Of a DNA stretch of 64,000 nt, positions 10,886 through 22,991 are shown in pieces (position 1 is the first letter of the stretch; the number at the start of each line of letters is the position of its first letter). Source of the DNA: Capillidium heterosporum (taxonomy: Eukaryota; Entomophthoromycota; Entomophthoromycetes; Entomophthorales; Capillidiaceae). The position numbers and the translations under genes are program-made. Below the pieces are notes generated by a model. The model was not told the origin of the DNA and did no database searches. It worked only from the letters and a program-made list of their open reading frames with translations. The stretch spans positions 3,087,262 to 3,151,261 of the forward strand of contig WBMQ01000002.1 of NCBI GenBank assembly GCA_016630905.1, given 5' to 3'.

Positions 10886-11833
10886 TTGCCATCGCATCAA
10901 GTACCTACGATGGAAGCAATCCGAAATGACGAGGATATAAACGCTATAATGCGTCCCTTCATCTGCAGTTTCTGCGGCAAAGGCTTCAATAGATTGGAGC
11001 ATCGTACCCGACACATTCGCACCCATACCGGCGAAAAGCCCCACCAGTGCAAGCACCCAGGTTGCGACAAACGGTTCTCACGATCGGACGAGTTGACTCG
11101 ACACTCCAAGGTCCACTCCAACATCCCCCGGAAAGAACGTAGGATGCCGGTACGCAACCACACCTCTCTGAGTTTTAAAGAGGTCAATGTCGTAGTCGAT
11201 GGCAAAGTTTCCAAAACCAACGCCGACTCCACCAAGGTAGGCATCCGTCACCAGTGCCCCGAGCCCAGCTGTGACAAATCTTTCGCCCATACCGGTCACC
11301 TTCACCGTCACATGCGTAGCGTACATGGTATCTTGCCTGTAAAAAGCAAGCTCAAGGGGAACAGAAAAATTCAGAAGCCTAAACTGACTTGCGATGTCGA
11401 GAATTTTCGGTACACTCCTAACTCTCCAATGCCTGGGTGCACCCCACTGTTCTTACCTGTACCGGTCAACATGAATTACATTGTATCCAAGTTGGCGGAC
11501 AGCGGTATTCCTTATTTCAATGATGTCCAAACCAACGAGCCACTGCATCCTGAAACTGATAGTAAAAGTTCAACCTTCACCTCACCTACTCAGCTACCCA
11601 TCCTAAACCTTACGCCAACCTACAACCCAAACTTGGACTCTTCCTCTACGTTCACTTTATCCCCATTCCTATTACCTGCTACTACCAACAGCTTCAATGA
11701 CGTTTTACCGCCATTCAACAAGGTTGAATTTAACGAGGATGATAAGCTGACCCGCCAAACTCATAAGTTGGTCACTTTACCTTCGTTGAAGGAACTTTTC
11801 TTCGAATCTAGCGCTGGCAAAGCCTCCTTCTAA
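10886..11833 (+). CDS. C2H2 zinc-finger transcription factor, Mig1/CreA-like with a third finger
   Basis: A single-exon gene of 315 residues; a second Met eight codons later is an alternative start. Fingers 1 and 2 (residues ~27-47 and 55-77) read [20 protein letters not shown], then HTGEKPH, then [21 protein letters not shown]. This is the Mig1/CreA DNA-binding pair; RLEHRTR and RSDELTR set recognition of GC-box (SYGGRG-type) sites in that family. A third finger (residues ~124-147, [24 protein letters not shown]-type, C-x4-C-x12-H-x4-H) follows a ~45-residue linker. It is not part of ordinary Mig1/CreA. The C-terminal LPSLKELFF may be a short repressor-type motif. Likely a nuclear glucose-repression-type regulator. 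Confidence 0.85.
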   Translation: MPSHQVPTMEAIRNDEDINAIMRPFICSFCGKGFNRLEHRTRHIRTHTGEKPHQCKHPGCDKRFSRSDELTRHSKVHSNIPRKERRMPVRNHTSLSFKEVNVVVDGKVSKTNADSTKVGIRHQCPEPSCDKSFAHTGHLHRHMRSVHGILPVKSKLKGNRKIQKPKLTCDVENFRYTPNSPMPGCTPLFLPVPVNMNYIVSKLADSGIPYFNDVQTNEPLHPETDSKSSTFTSPTQLPILNLTPTYNPNLDSSSTFTLSPFLLPATTNSFNDVLPPFNKVEFNEDDKLTRQTHKLVTLPSLKELFFESSAGKASF

Positions 11834-12769
11834 ACCTGTTAATAGTTACTCTTCAAAGTCTTTGCATCACGCTACCTAAACATACTGGGTATGTATCTAT
11901 CTCTACATGTCATATATCTTATACATCCCAACCTTAAGTCTCTGCTTAAGAGACTTTTACCCTGTATTCTTTCTTATATCTCCTATAGCGTATAGCAAAA
12001 GTTATCAAGCATATTATCTTAATAAATATCCCCATTAATTCATATAAAATCTTCTGTCTTTTATATTTTAGTTCCAAAGTAATGGCCTCTAGCCTTGAAG
12101 CAAATTTATTCAGACTGTTGGCAGGTTTTTATTTAATTCATTGGAAAGAATTGTGCTGCAATCGCTAGTCTAAAGATCAATATCCTAAAAATTGAACACT
12201 AAATGGTAGGATTTTTACTGCAGCTTTGGCTTTCTTTTATAGTGGATAGGCGAATATATTTTTGTGCAATATAGCTTATGAGTATTATGACAGGGTTTAA
12301 TTTTGAGATTTATACATTCATTTGTATTTTTCGTTATCATAGGCTTAGAATGATCTTATCAATATCCTCAAATTTTTGGTATAGCATCACAATATCGAAT
12401 TCCAACAATAATAAATATACTTTTACCATTGAAATGGATCAGCTAAACATCAAAAATGGTACCAAGATGGTGTCATTAAAACTCTTGATCTAAATTGAGT
12501 AGGTGAAGTTAGCTATGGCTTTTCTTTGTTTATCTACCACTGAAGGAAGCCGAGTAGATCTACACCAATATATAGAGGCTTACATTACTGCATACAATTG
12601 AATATTCAAGTAGTGTAGGGGATATTATAACTGGATGCTACAAGCCAATAGACGTCAGCTTTTGTAAGCAATAGAATCGTTGCTGCAAAGTTATTCCTAA
12701 AAAAATCAATCCATAAAAAGATTTTTGAACGTTTTCAATCTGGACCATAGCTACCAGCCAAATAGCACA
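11834..12769. other. Intergenic
   Basis: AT-rich. A 71-codon frame at 12278-12493 has no recognisable domain and is probably chance. The upstream flank of the FUN30-like gene has no obvious motif. Confidence 0.4.
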
Positions 12770-15661
12770 ATGAAATCCAACAAGAAGGTCAAGTCGAAGC
12801 AGCAGACGTTAGATGAGCTTTTCAACTTTGTGAAGACCCAATCCCAGCCCGATTTAAAATCGAATGCACCGTACAAGCCACTCAATCGAACTAATTCTCA
12901 AGCCAACTCCGCAGGCACACTTAGCGACAAGGAAATTTCACAGTTAAATGGGTATAGGAGGGTCATAGTATGCTCAGACAGCGATTCAGACAAGGAAGTT
13001 TTACCGAGCTTAACTACAGCGAGCGAAACTACCTTCAGTTCACCTAAAATTCAATCTATCAAGCCAGCTTTGCAGTTTAAATCAAATGTAATTTCTCTAG
13101 AGGTACTATCTTTTAAATTTTTTAATAATTTTTTGTTTGTATATTAGAGTGAGGAAGAAGATTCAAAGCCAGTATTGGCCACCCAGCCCAAGCGTAAGCA
13201 CACTGCTATTATCTGTAGTAGCGATGAAGAGATTGTGGATCTAGTTAGCCCTAATGGAATTGACTTAACTGCAGATGACGATGTTTTATTTGAGGATGAA
13301 CTAACTGACAGTCAGGAGCTTTCACTCACTATGGCCAATGCCAGAATTGTAAGTGACCTTAGCTACGCCCACATACAGTCCTCCGATATCGTCACCTACT
13401 ATAACCAAGCTACCGAAGATGAACTCGTAAAGCTGGTTAACCTTACTCCTAGTATGTGCAAGTTACTATTGGAATCGAGACCCTTTTACAGTATTTCTGA
13501 TCTAGAGACGAAGTTGAAAAATGGTACCGGTAGGAAGATAGTTGATAAGTTCGAAAGGCTGGTTGCCAATTTTGAAATTGTAGATCAGCTAGTTCTCAAA
13601 TCGAACGAATATTTGGCTTTGCTAGATAAATCTAAAGCTAGCTTTCGCATCGACAACAAACCTAGTTTCTTGAAGAATGGAATCGATTTGAAGTACTATC
13701 AGGTAGACGGGATAAATTGGTTGTTAAAGATGTTCCATCGCAGGTGTGGTGTTATTCTTGCCGACGAGGTAATACAGCTGCACATTTTGCAGAACCATAC
13801 TAATATATTTGTTAGATGGGCTTGGGGAAAACCTGTCAAGTTATCGTTACTATAGCCAAATTGATCGATAGTGGAGTACCAGGTCCACATCTCATCGTCG
13901 TCCCAGTTTCAGTGCTAGACAATTGGTGTAACGAGTTTGAAAAGTTTTGCCCATCGGTTTCAATCTTGGTTTACCGTGGGAGCCAGAAGGAGCGTGAAGA
14001 GATATACATTGACTATAAAAGAGGGAGATTAGAGCATTTCGACGTTATGATAACGACCTACGATATGGCCTCTTCTCACAAGCTCGACCGAAGCTTCATC
14101 CGGAGTTTACGATTCCAATCTTTAGTTCTGGATGAGGCTCACATAGTCAAGAACGCCAAGACAACCAACTTTCAATTCCTGATAAAGCTGGAGATGAAAT
14201 TCCGTCTACTCCTAACCGGCACACCGCTCCAGAACAACTTGGTTGAGCTTATGACCTTGCTCAGTTTCATTAACCCCGGTATCTTTGATCATTTCAAAAC
14301 CCGCAAAGAGATCGATGATGCTTTCGCCTATTTCCCAGTCGATCGCAGTACAACCGACCAGTTCTCAGCGATGGCTAGGAAGCTTATCAAAGAGAAGATT
14401 GAAAAAGCAAAGGCAGTCATGGTCCCTTATGTCCTAAGAAGAACTAAGGAACAAGTTCTCAAGGATCTACCATCCAAGACTGAAAAAGTAGAGTACTGTA
14501 GTATGTCCGCTAAGCAACTTCTGGAGTACCGTAAACTTATCGAGGAGGCACGAAACTTTAAGCAAATGAACCACAACCAACTGTTGACAGTCTACCACAA
14601 ATTGCGAAGGACAGCTAATCATACGATGCTTATTCCCAACGGGTACCATTTCTCCGATGCAGTGAGATTGGAGATATCGAAGCGGATCATTAAGGTTAGT
14701 TTAAACTCCCTGGTTGAATAACATTAACGTACTTTTAGAGCCCAGAATTTTATAACTCGAACCCCAGGGAAATATATGAGGTGCACTTGAATCTTGATTC
14801 CGTTTAATTTACTTAAAAACATAGGAGCTTAAAGGATACTGTGATAACGATATACAAGAGCTATGTACCAAATACAAGGTGCGACGCCTATACTTCTTTT
14901 TATATTGATTTTATTTCAAATAGAGCGTTAAAAGCTACGCACTCCGTAATGAAGAATGGATGGAAAGTGGCAAAGCTCAATGGATAAAGAAGCACGTACC
15001 AAAAATGATTGCTAAGGTAGCCACATCCATCTAAACTCCTTTTGATCCTAACCCATAAGCTCTAGGGTGATCGATTCCTAATATTCTCCCAATTCACGAT
15101 GGTGTTGGATATTTTGGAGCAGGTTATGGATACCTTGAACATAGCGTTCCTACGCCTCGATGGTACGACACCTATAGCAGAACGTCAGACCATGATTGAC
15201 GACTTCAACAGCAACTCCGATATCAAAGTATTCTTACTATCGACGCGATCGGGTGGCTGTGGTATCAACTTGACAGGTGCCAACGTAGTCATCATCCACG
15301 ACCTCGACCATAATCCTCAGAACGATCGTCAGGCTGAAGCTAGAGCCCATCGTAAATTTTTCGGTATCTTTCCAAGTACTAATACTACTATATCTTTATT
15401 TCAATTGTAAAAGGAGTAGGGCAAACTCGGGATGTTACCGTGTACAAACTGATTTCTGAGGATACCATCGAAGTAAAGTTTTATGCAGTATAGCCTTTAA
15501 TTTGTTATTAATAGGATAAAATCCTTTCCAGAGGTAGATGTAAGCTAGAGTTGCACCGACAAGTCTCTGGTGAAGGAGTTGATAGTGAAAATATGTTTGC
15601 TGACGAAGAAGAAAATGAGAACAAGGTCGTTATCTCGTTGCTGGATGACATCCTCCGTTAG
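12770..15661 (+). CDS. FUN30: SNF2-family chromatin remodelling ATPase, FUN30/SMARCAD1/Fft type
   Basis: Nine exons: 12770-13102, 13148-13768, 13816-14694, 14739-14780, 14825-14878, 14924-15016, 15066-15351, 15414-15472, 15515-15661. They join in frame to 837 residues. The N-terminal third is acidic and Ser-rich. Residues ~230-270 ([26 protein letters not shown]) match the conserved segment before the ATPase in FUN30/ETL1 proteins. Motifs: Q-like [10 protein letters not shown], Walker A DEMGLGKT (split by an intron), DEAH box [19 protein letters not shown], then [26 protein letters not shown] and [16 protein letters not shown] (Arg finger codon split by intron 7). It slides or edits nucleosomes in heterochromatin and at DNA breaks. 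It is somewhat short for the family (~1,000), mainly at the N-terminus. Confidence 0.9.
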
Positions 15662-16230
15662 GATTTCAAAATGATAATGAGCAAAGTGGCAGGTTTTTCA
15701 AGTACAATTTTAATTAAAAGAAGTTTGTGTAGATATATTTTTGGTTTAATTGCTTTTATGTGGAGGGCTGTGATTCTAGGCCTTAGCTCTATATAGTAAA
15801 TTGTGATTGTGCATACTGGTGTATGCTTAGTTATTGGCTTCTCTATTTTATATTTCCCAAGCCAACCTAACTCCTTAGTTTAATGATGGAGCCTCTCAAT
15901 CAACTATAGACAGTTTGATCTATGGATATATATAAGTGTTACTGAACACCTTAACATGTAAATAGACCCCATACAGAAAGTTTTGACAGGTACATGTTTG
16001 AATATGGTAGAATCTTCTACAAACTATAAATTGGTGCTGCGATTCTTTGATTTTGATGAGTCATCATAAAACCCTCCTTATCGCATTAATTAGAGCTTTA
16101 CAAAAATTGCCAATTCCAACCAAATTTGGATGTGCCTTTTCAAACATAAAGCAGCGCTTAAAACTAGAAAAGTCTATAAAAAGGCTGATGTCCCACCTCT
16201 ACTTTTGAAAATTAACTTTGGTAAAGCAAT
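15662..16230 (+). promoter_or_regulatory. Intergenic with TATA box upstream of the AKR-LRR gene
   Basis: No gene visible. TATAAAAA at 16175-16182 lies about 50 bp before the ATG at 16231, a plausible TATA element. The rest is AT-rich 3' flank of the FUN30-like gene. Confidence 0.4.
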
Positions 16231-18475
16231 ATGGATAAAGTAGCTTTTGGGACCTACAGGAAGACGGAGAAGAATTTGAAGGAGGCCTTAACTTCCAGTT
16301 TAAATCTAGGCATCACCCATATCGACTGCGCCCAGCTTTACAACAATGAAACTTTAGTAGGAGATTACTTGAAGAGTTTACCGCAAGATCAGCTACCTTA
16401 TGTCACAACAAAGATCTACAAGGAGCGTAGTATCGAAGGGACTTTGAAGTTAATAAAGAGCTCGATTGCAAAATTAGGCAAAGTGAATAGGGTGCTGCTA
16501 CATCGGCCTCTACCAGTCACTTCCTACTTGGGTTTAGAGTTAGCTTTAGATGAAGAGTTGATCGAAAGTATTGGTATAAGCAATTTCAGTATAAATGACC
16601 TGCAGCTGTTGCTAAAGAGCTGTAAAGTTAAACCTGAAATTTTACAAGTCGAGTTCCATCCCTTTATCGAAGTCCAGAATATATTGAACTTTTGCAATGC
16701 TAATGACATCAAGGTACAAGGGCATACGATCTTAGCTAACGGTAAATTCTTCAACTACCCACCTCTAGTCCAACTTGCCAACAAGCTGAACACCAGTGTA
16801 GCTAGTCTAATGATCGGTTGGTGCTTACATCTTAATGTCGAGATCTGTCTCTCTACAACTAAAGTAGAGCATTACAAAGATTGGGTCGCAGGCTTCCAGT
16901 TGCAACTTTCCGAATCGGATATCGCCACCATGAGTGGAATGTACACCACCATGCAGCACAAGTTCTACAACTTTTCCAAGCTCGTTCAGTCGGACCTACC
17001 CATCCCCAAGGACAGCCAAGAGTTCATCAAGTTAGTTACGTTAAGCTTTCAGAAGGACATGCACAATTTGAAGAACAACTTACCAGTAAGTGAGGCCTTC
17101 CATACTCTACTTCAAAAAAGGGGTACAGCACTTAAAGGACGATCCAAGCTTGCTTAAAGTTGCCACCAACCTGTTCCCCAACAATTTGAACCAGTCCGAG
17201 GAGTTGAAACGCAGTTTGGATAAGTTTGCCAATCTCATCAAAAAGCTGCGACACCGCTATTACTTGCAGAAAAACAGCTTTAACACCAACAAGGCCAAGG
17301 TCTACAACGACAACGTTGATACCGTCGCTTACAACGTCTTGAATCCAGAGCCTATGCCAGTTACCATCATGCAGCCCGACGACTTGACACCCATTGTATC
17401 GAGCCTGTTGGATGAAGAATTCCAACTAGTCCAGCCGATGACTTTCAAGAAGGGTACCATCTTCCCCGACGGTCGTATCGATATGTGTAAGCAAGTTGTT
17501 GGTCCCCAGCTTATAACGCAACTGTGCCAAGCCGTAAAGCTCAATCCCAGCATCAAGCACTTCCTATTAGGCAATAATCTTGCTGGATTAAATTCATCGA
17601 ACGCCGCACACTCAATTGCAGACATGTTGGAAAATAACACTAGCTTGGAAACATTATACCTGGCTGGCAATTGCTTGGATTCCGACAGTATGGAAATTTT
17701 ATCAAACAGCTTACTCAACAACCGTACTGTAAACGCTTTATGGCTGAAACGTAATCCCATCCGTGAGGAAGGGTGCCTACACCTTAACAAATTGCTATCC
17801 AAGAACCTGCATCTCGAACTTCTTGATCTTAACAACTGCGCTGTCAACGATGAAGGTCTAGTTCATCTTTTAAAATCCAGCAACAGTATCCTAAATGTCC
17901 ACCTCAAGCATCTCTACCTCGATGCAAATAACTTGACCGAAGTCTCTGGCCAGACTTTGGCTACCTTCTTCAAAACGATCAGCAATCAGCTAGAAACGTT
18001 ATCTTTATCGATGAATCGACTTTTGGATGTAGGTATTTTGAACCTAGTTGAAAGTTTGGCCAACAATTCCACCATTAAGCGGTTAGAATTAGGTTCCAAT
18101 AGACTGACTGATGCTTGTCTGACTCGACTCGTCGACGTCTGCTTAACTATGCCTAATTTGGTACATTTAGGTCTAGGTACCTACAAAGCTACCTTCGATA
18201 TGGGTGAATTGCCCAATAACTTCACACCCAATAGCTTGAATGAGCTTGTTCGGTTGATAAATGAGCACCCTAGCTTGAAATGTTTAAGTTTAGATTCAGA
18301 AAGCTATGACTTTGACGACTTTATCCATTTGGAAAGCTACTTTAGTGAAGGGAGGTATTTAGTGTATAGGAAACGTAAGATCAATTGGACAAAGCAGGAG
18401 AAGCTGATTATAAGAGGCTTTAGACAGCCTATGCTGGTCAAAAATATCGATAGTGTCTACCGCGGTAAGATGTAG
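16231..18475 (+). CDS. Aldo/keto reductase fused to leucine-rich repeats
   Basis: Two long open frames (16231-17157, 17090-18475) overlap in different phases. They join through a 43-nt GTAAGT...ACAG intron (17086-17128), giving 733 residues with ...NNLP|HLKDDPSLL. A 31-nt intron, 17090-17120, also keeps frame. Residues 1-~245 are an aldo/keto reductase with the whole catalytic tetrad: Asp32 and Tyr37 (HIDCAQLYNNE), Lys61 (TTK), His91 (VLLHRPL). GISNF and LQVEFHP motifs are also present. Residues ~285-380 are a charged helical linker. Residues ~420-690 are RNI/RanGAP-like leucine-rich repeats (LETLYLAGNCLDSD, LELLDLNNCAVNDEG, LKHLYLDANNLTE, IKRLELGSNRLTDA). Substrate and partner are unknown. 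The LRR is probably for protein binding. Confidence 0.82.
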
Positions 18476-19291
18476 TTTGAATGAGATGAACTGATTACTA
18501 CACTTTCTTAGTCTGTATTTTCTATTTTATTTTTCTTTAAACTTTCCCCTTTACCTTTTATATGCCCATTTCAATAAATATATCTACATATACCTGTTTT
18601 ATTTTTTGATTATATGCTATATTTTCCTAAATTCTATCTTTTCTTATATGCTTTCTAAATAGACAGAATAATTACACATTCGGTCTACTGTAGCTATATA
18701 GCGAAGTTTCTTAAGTAAAGTAAATTATACATCCATCTGGATATACGCCATTTACATCAAATCTTGATGGGCTATGTATTTGGTTCTATTGTTTATTAGA
18801 TCTGAAAAATAAATTTGCTGATAGTTGTTGATTTACAATATAAATACATTTATGAGTTTCAGATACATTGGCGTTGATTCTTAATTTTATTTGACATTGA
18901 TTGAAAGTTTCAATTGGCAAACTTACATTTGAAAGATGGGCTCAATATGCTATAGATTTAATAGAGATACTTGAATTGCAATATAGAAGGAAATATTCGA
19001 ATATAGGCAATTTTAGCTTGAATATTCTTCTTTATAAACCAATATTTATAGTATTTTAATAAATCCATTCAAAAAATGAAATTTGCAAGTTTAAAAAATC
19101 GTTGATCTTTGAACGCTCCTTAGCATATAGTGTAAAGCTGTAGTATAGGAGTAATGGGTCACCTAAATGAGCTATTGAATACTACTTTCAAATAGCTATA
19201 AGAGTTCATCCACCGAGAACATCGCATTAGAATGATTGATTAATCATACTAACGGCCAATTGCAATGAATGAGTCGGCTTACCATTTGCAT

Positions 19292-19370
19292 ATGGCTCCC
19301 TGAAAGGAATCGAACCTGTAATAAAGACACTTAGGAATATTTCTCTTTACAGTAAGCAAGCTCAGCCACA
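19292..19370 (-). pseudogene. tRNA-like remnant, possibly tRNA-Tyr(GTA) with intron
   Basis: On the minus strand there is a T-arm-like GGTTCGATTCC, a 3' acceptor-like CAGGGAGCCA, and an anticodon-arm candidate with loop CTGTAAA. Its stem halves GCTTA and TAAGT are separated by ~12 nt, as in intron-bearing tRNA-Tyr. The matching 5' acceptor strand and a full D-loop are missing, and one T-stem pair is mismatched. It therefore looks like a truncated or degenerate tRNA gene. A covariance-model scan would settle it. Confidence 0.3.
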
Positions 19371-19751
19371 TTAATATAAAAAGGATAATATACATATAAT
19401 AGTACACTGAATCATAAAAAGCTCTACAAGTATTATTCCATGCCATTTACATAAACTTGAGAGCTATTTATTATTGAACTTGTAAAAACCATTATTTATA
19501 CCAACAGCAAGTTCAATTCAACAACCTATACGATTTTTTGATTTAGAGTAAAATCAACTTGTCTATATACTACACATCTAATTTAAAAGAATTTAGCCAT
19601 AAATCTGACATACACTAAACTTATTACAAAGCTTTACTATATGATGATGACCTTCGTGTTTATAAGCAGGATACCTACGAAACTTTGGAAATCAGAATAT
19701 AAGACAAGCACATACATTTGTAAATCTCATTAAACCACCTCTACTGATAAT

Positions 19752-19834
19752 TACTACTCTGGTTTTATTTAATGAATACTTTTAATATATAAATTTATAA
19801 GCTAAAAGCATTCATTAAATAAATCAGAGTAGTA
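19752..19834. repeat. 83-bp hairpin (imperfect inverted repeat)
   Basis: The arms of about 33 nt, 19752-19784 and 19802-19834, start/end with TACTACTCTG and CAGAGTAGTA. They match with two or three mismatches; the loop is AT-only. It could be a MITE-like remnant or a terminator-type structure. No target duplication was identified. Confidence 0.55.
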
Positions 19835-20167
19835 TGTGTCTTGCACTCAATACAAAGAATAGAAACCGAAACAAAGGTAGTTAGTTTTACTATGGGCTTT
19901 GATATTGTTCTAGAACGCCCAAAACCTTTATACATAGCAATATGCGGCAATTTTCTACTGATCTAACACAAGGACTAAAATAGTTAGCAAAAATTATACA
20001 CTTGTAGCTTGCCGTTCCAAATGATAATCGGGTAGTTCCACATCAATTAAATTGGATTCTGGGGCTGCATTTCCAACAAAGACATTTAACCAACTATAGA
20101 AACATTGTTCGAAACTCACTATAAATTGGAAAGAGCCACCTCTGCCAAACCTCCTTTACTTAAAGTC

Positions 20168-21212
20168 ATGTTGGAAAACAAGTGTGCTATAGTGACGGGA
20201 GGTGCCAATGGGATCGGTGAAGGGTTGGTTCGTAGGCTGGTTGCTTTGAAGTAATACCAAGGTATACTTTTATATTTATATAATTTTTAGATGTAAAGTT
20301 GTAGTCGGTGACATCGATGAGGTCAATGGTAATAAACTGGTTGAAGAGTTAAACAGGTATATCTTTTTTAGGCTTTATATTTACAGTATAGCAATGGGCA
20401 AAGAAACGTATCCTTCGTCAAGTGTAACGTTGCAGAGGAAGCTGATCTAAAACATATGTTTAAAGTCGCCACTAAGGACTTTGGTGGAGCTCAGGTACTC
20501 AAGTATCTTAAAATAATCTAACGTGTTTACTTTCAATCATAGATTCTAATAAACAACGCAGGCATATGTATACCCGAACACATCGAAACTACAACCGGTA
20601 GATACGAATGTTTAGCCAGTACTTATCAAATTTTAGAACATATATCCAGAATCATCGACACTAATCTAAAGTCGGTAATATCTGGAACTTCGTTAGCTAT
20701 GCAAGAATTCCTAAAGGAGAGGGAACTAGGCTCCACCCATCGATACTCCATCTTAAATATGAGCTCAGGCTCAGCGATGGCGCCGTTGGCTCCACTACCT
20801 ATTTATTCGGCTACTAAAGCCGCTGTAAATTGCAGAATTTCTCACACATACTAAATATTTCAATCCACTTAGATCCTGAATTTTACCAAAGCTCTCGAAT
20901 ACCTGGGAAAAAAGAACATAAACGTCAACTGCGTCTGTCCAACTTACATAGGTAAAACCTAAATGAAACGCAGTCTAAATTTGAACTATAGCAACCAACC
21001 TATCTAAAAACTTGGATAAATCCAAGTACATCGAAGATTCAGTTAAAGGAGTAGGTGGACTTTTAGATTTAGATTTGTTCGTCGATGCTACCATCGAGCT
21101 CCTAATGGATGCGACAAAATGTGGTCAAAGCCTATTCGTCAGCCCTAGGATCAAGACGTACTACAAGGACTATGCTGGTGATTATCTCATTGATGCTGCA
21201 AAATGGGAATAA
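20168..21212 (+). CDS. Short-chain dehydrogenase/reductase, 15-PGDH-like (paralogue 2)
   Basis: Seven exons: 20168-20250, 20291-20356, 20392-20494, 20543-20597, 20637-20824, 20873-20951, 20992-21212; total 264 residues. Motifs: TGGANGIG, then VVVGDID (Asp, NAD-type), NNAG, LNMSSGSA with the catalytic Ser, and YSATK. Exons 4 and 6 have exactly the same length as in the gene at 8764 (55 and 79 nt), and intron phases agree throughout. The two are therefore ancient duplicates, now separated by about 10 kb with three unrelated genes between. Likely a cytosolic or peroxisomal oxidoreductase; substrate unknown. Confidence 0.88.
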
Positions 21213-21935
21213 AGAACTTTAGTGATATCCTTTGATAATTGGCTTGAAATATAATACTGATAGTATATTTTTGTTTTAAAAAGTTTAGTGCGAGGTAAAA
21301 TACTCAAAGAAATACTTTTAATTACTGTACCATTAGCTTTTATAAATTTCTTTGATCAGATTTGATATAAGTGAACTGGGAGGTAATTCAAATCTTAATT
21401 CCACCTTTTTATAGAATATGCACCCAAACTAAATAAGGATTTACATATACTGTAGTCTCTTGGAGAGCAAAGGTAAGAGCATCCTTGATAAAATGAGGGG
21501 TTGCCACGTCGAGATGAAACAAAATGTAATTCAAATCGATAAAAATCTCAAATGCTAGATTGCTTAAGACGGGGATGTCATTAGCAAAAGGCAGCTGAAT
21601 AAACTAATGATTGTAGGAGGTGGGATTTACCAAAATAAGTACAAAGCAAATCTTGGCAACTAACGATTTTTATACTTTATAAATATTATTTGAAAAGCTA
21701 AAATTAAATATCCTATAAGCCTAAACTAGCGATATAGAACGGCTTTTAGCCATTAAGATTGCCATTTTGGATAACATTTATTAAAAACGTTTCAACCTAC
21801 CCTCAAAACGGTAATGGAATGGTAAATTGGTGCAAAGAATATGTATAGGTAAAGCCTAAAAACTTGAAATGGATGTCCAATACCTTTAAGTTAAATGTTA
21901 CTTTTGAAAATAGGCAAACGCCTCAAACTTCAAGC
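21213..21935. other. Intergenic
   Basis: AT-rich, no supported gene. It lies between the end of the SDR gene and the stop of the decayed mannosyltransferase on the other strand. Confidence 0.4.
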
Positions 21936-22991
21936 TTATTTAGGACCTGCCAAGTTGAAGAATCTATGGGAATAGAACTTCCACTCGTAGTTGAAATTAC
22001 CATCGGGATTGCAGCTACACTTCCTAGCCAGATTCGCCTCAGTCAGACAGTTAGTGAAGAAGTAGAGGTAATAGTTGATATCATTGAAGAAATAGACTTT
22101 TTCCTTAGATAGTGTCAGCGCCACGTAGATAGAAAAAACTGTCAGACTTATCGAGACTACCAAAGTAACTGAGATATTGGAGATCCTGTCACAGCTTAAA
22201 GGATGTGATCTTGAAGCTGGGCCAGAAGTGATATAAATTGTAGATGATCCCACTAGTATTTGAAAGGAACGATACAGCATTAAAATTAGGTAGTTTAGTT
22301 CTAATTCCACTTTTTTAATCCATTTTTGATAGTAGGTCGCATCTCAATGGTTTGGAGGATTTCATCTAAAGATATGACAATCCTGCAATGTTTGTTGTTC
22401 TCTTTCATAAAAGGACGGATCTTCATTCATATAATAGTAGAATTTAACACCAGGATTTTACCTTTCAGTAGCAGTTGTACTGTAATGTCAAGTTATATTG
22501 GAAGAAAAACTCCAATTCCAATCCATACATGTGTCAATAGGATTCTAAACCACTATATTTGACATTATTCTCCAACTTTTTCCACATCACTTTTGCACTA
22601 TATTGATCTATATGAGGAGGTATGAATCAATGCTCCTTGGGTATAAGTCCAAACTATAGTTCGATTTTGGTCAATGCCTTTGTATATATTGAATCCATTG
22701 GTGAATGGATTGTTTAAAAATACGTAGGGGTAGTTAAATCTGTCCTCCAAGTTCTGTATCACCTTACTCTATTCTGTTAATTTGCTGTTACAAATGTGTA
22801 CTACGAAGCAGACTTTCACTCTTTCATCTTAAGAGCTGAATACATTGGAACTTAAGGTACCTTTCCTAGCTATTTAAATCACCTTTTGTACATCTTGACG
22901 TCTATGATATATTTGTATTGAATAAAATGTCAGGACTAGTACTGCAAGCAATGTAGTTATGATATACCCTCTAAACTTCAATCGAAACATG
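21936..22991 (-). pseudogene. Decayed GT15 (KRE2/MNT1-like) mannosyltransferase
   Basis: Minus-strand relic of the same family as the genes at 25387, 30015 and 38309. At its 5' end a Met-Phe-Arg start and a hydrophobic signal-anchor can be read near 22991. Fragments of QNLEDRFNYPYVFLNN-like and later segments follow in order but in shifting frames with stops. The C-terminal IYVALTLSKEKVYFFNDI through KCSCNPDGNFNY and FFNLAGPK is still clear at 21936-22130. Catalytic regions (the RHMCRFES block and ERWGDAP) are destroyed. The whole length is represented, so this is a decayed full gene and not a fragment insertion. Confidence 0.85.

Larger units (their letters stand above)
18476..20167. other. 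Long AT-rich intergenic region
   Basis: No protein-coding gene seen in 1.7 kb. It holds a tRNA-like remnant (19292-19370) and a near-perfect hairpin (19752-19834), listed separately. Confidence 0.5.

Noticed and set aside
12278-12493. 71-codon frame upstream of the FUN30-like gene
   Set aside because: AT-biased composition, no domain, no splice partners.
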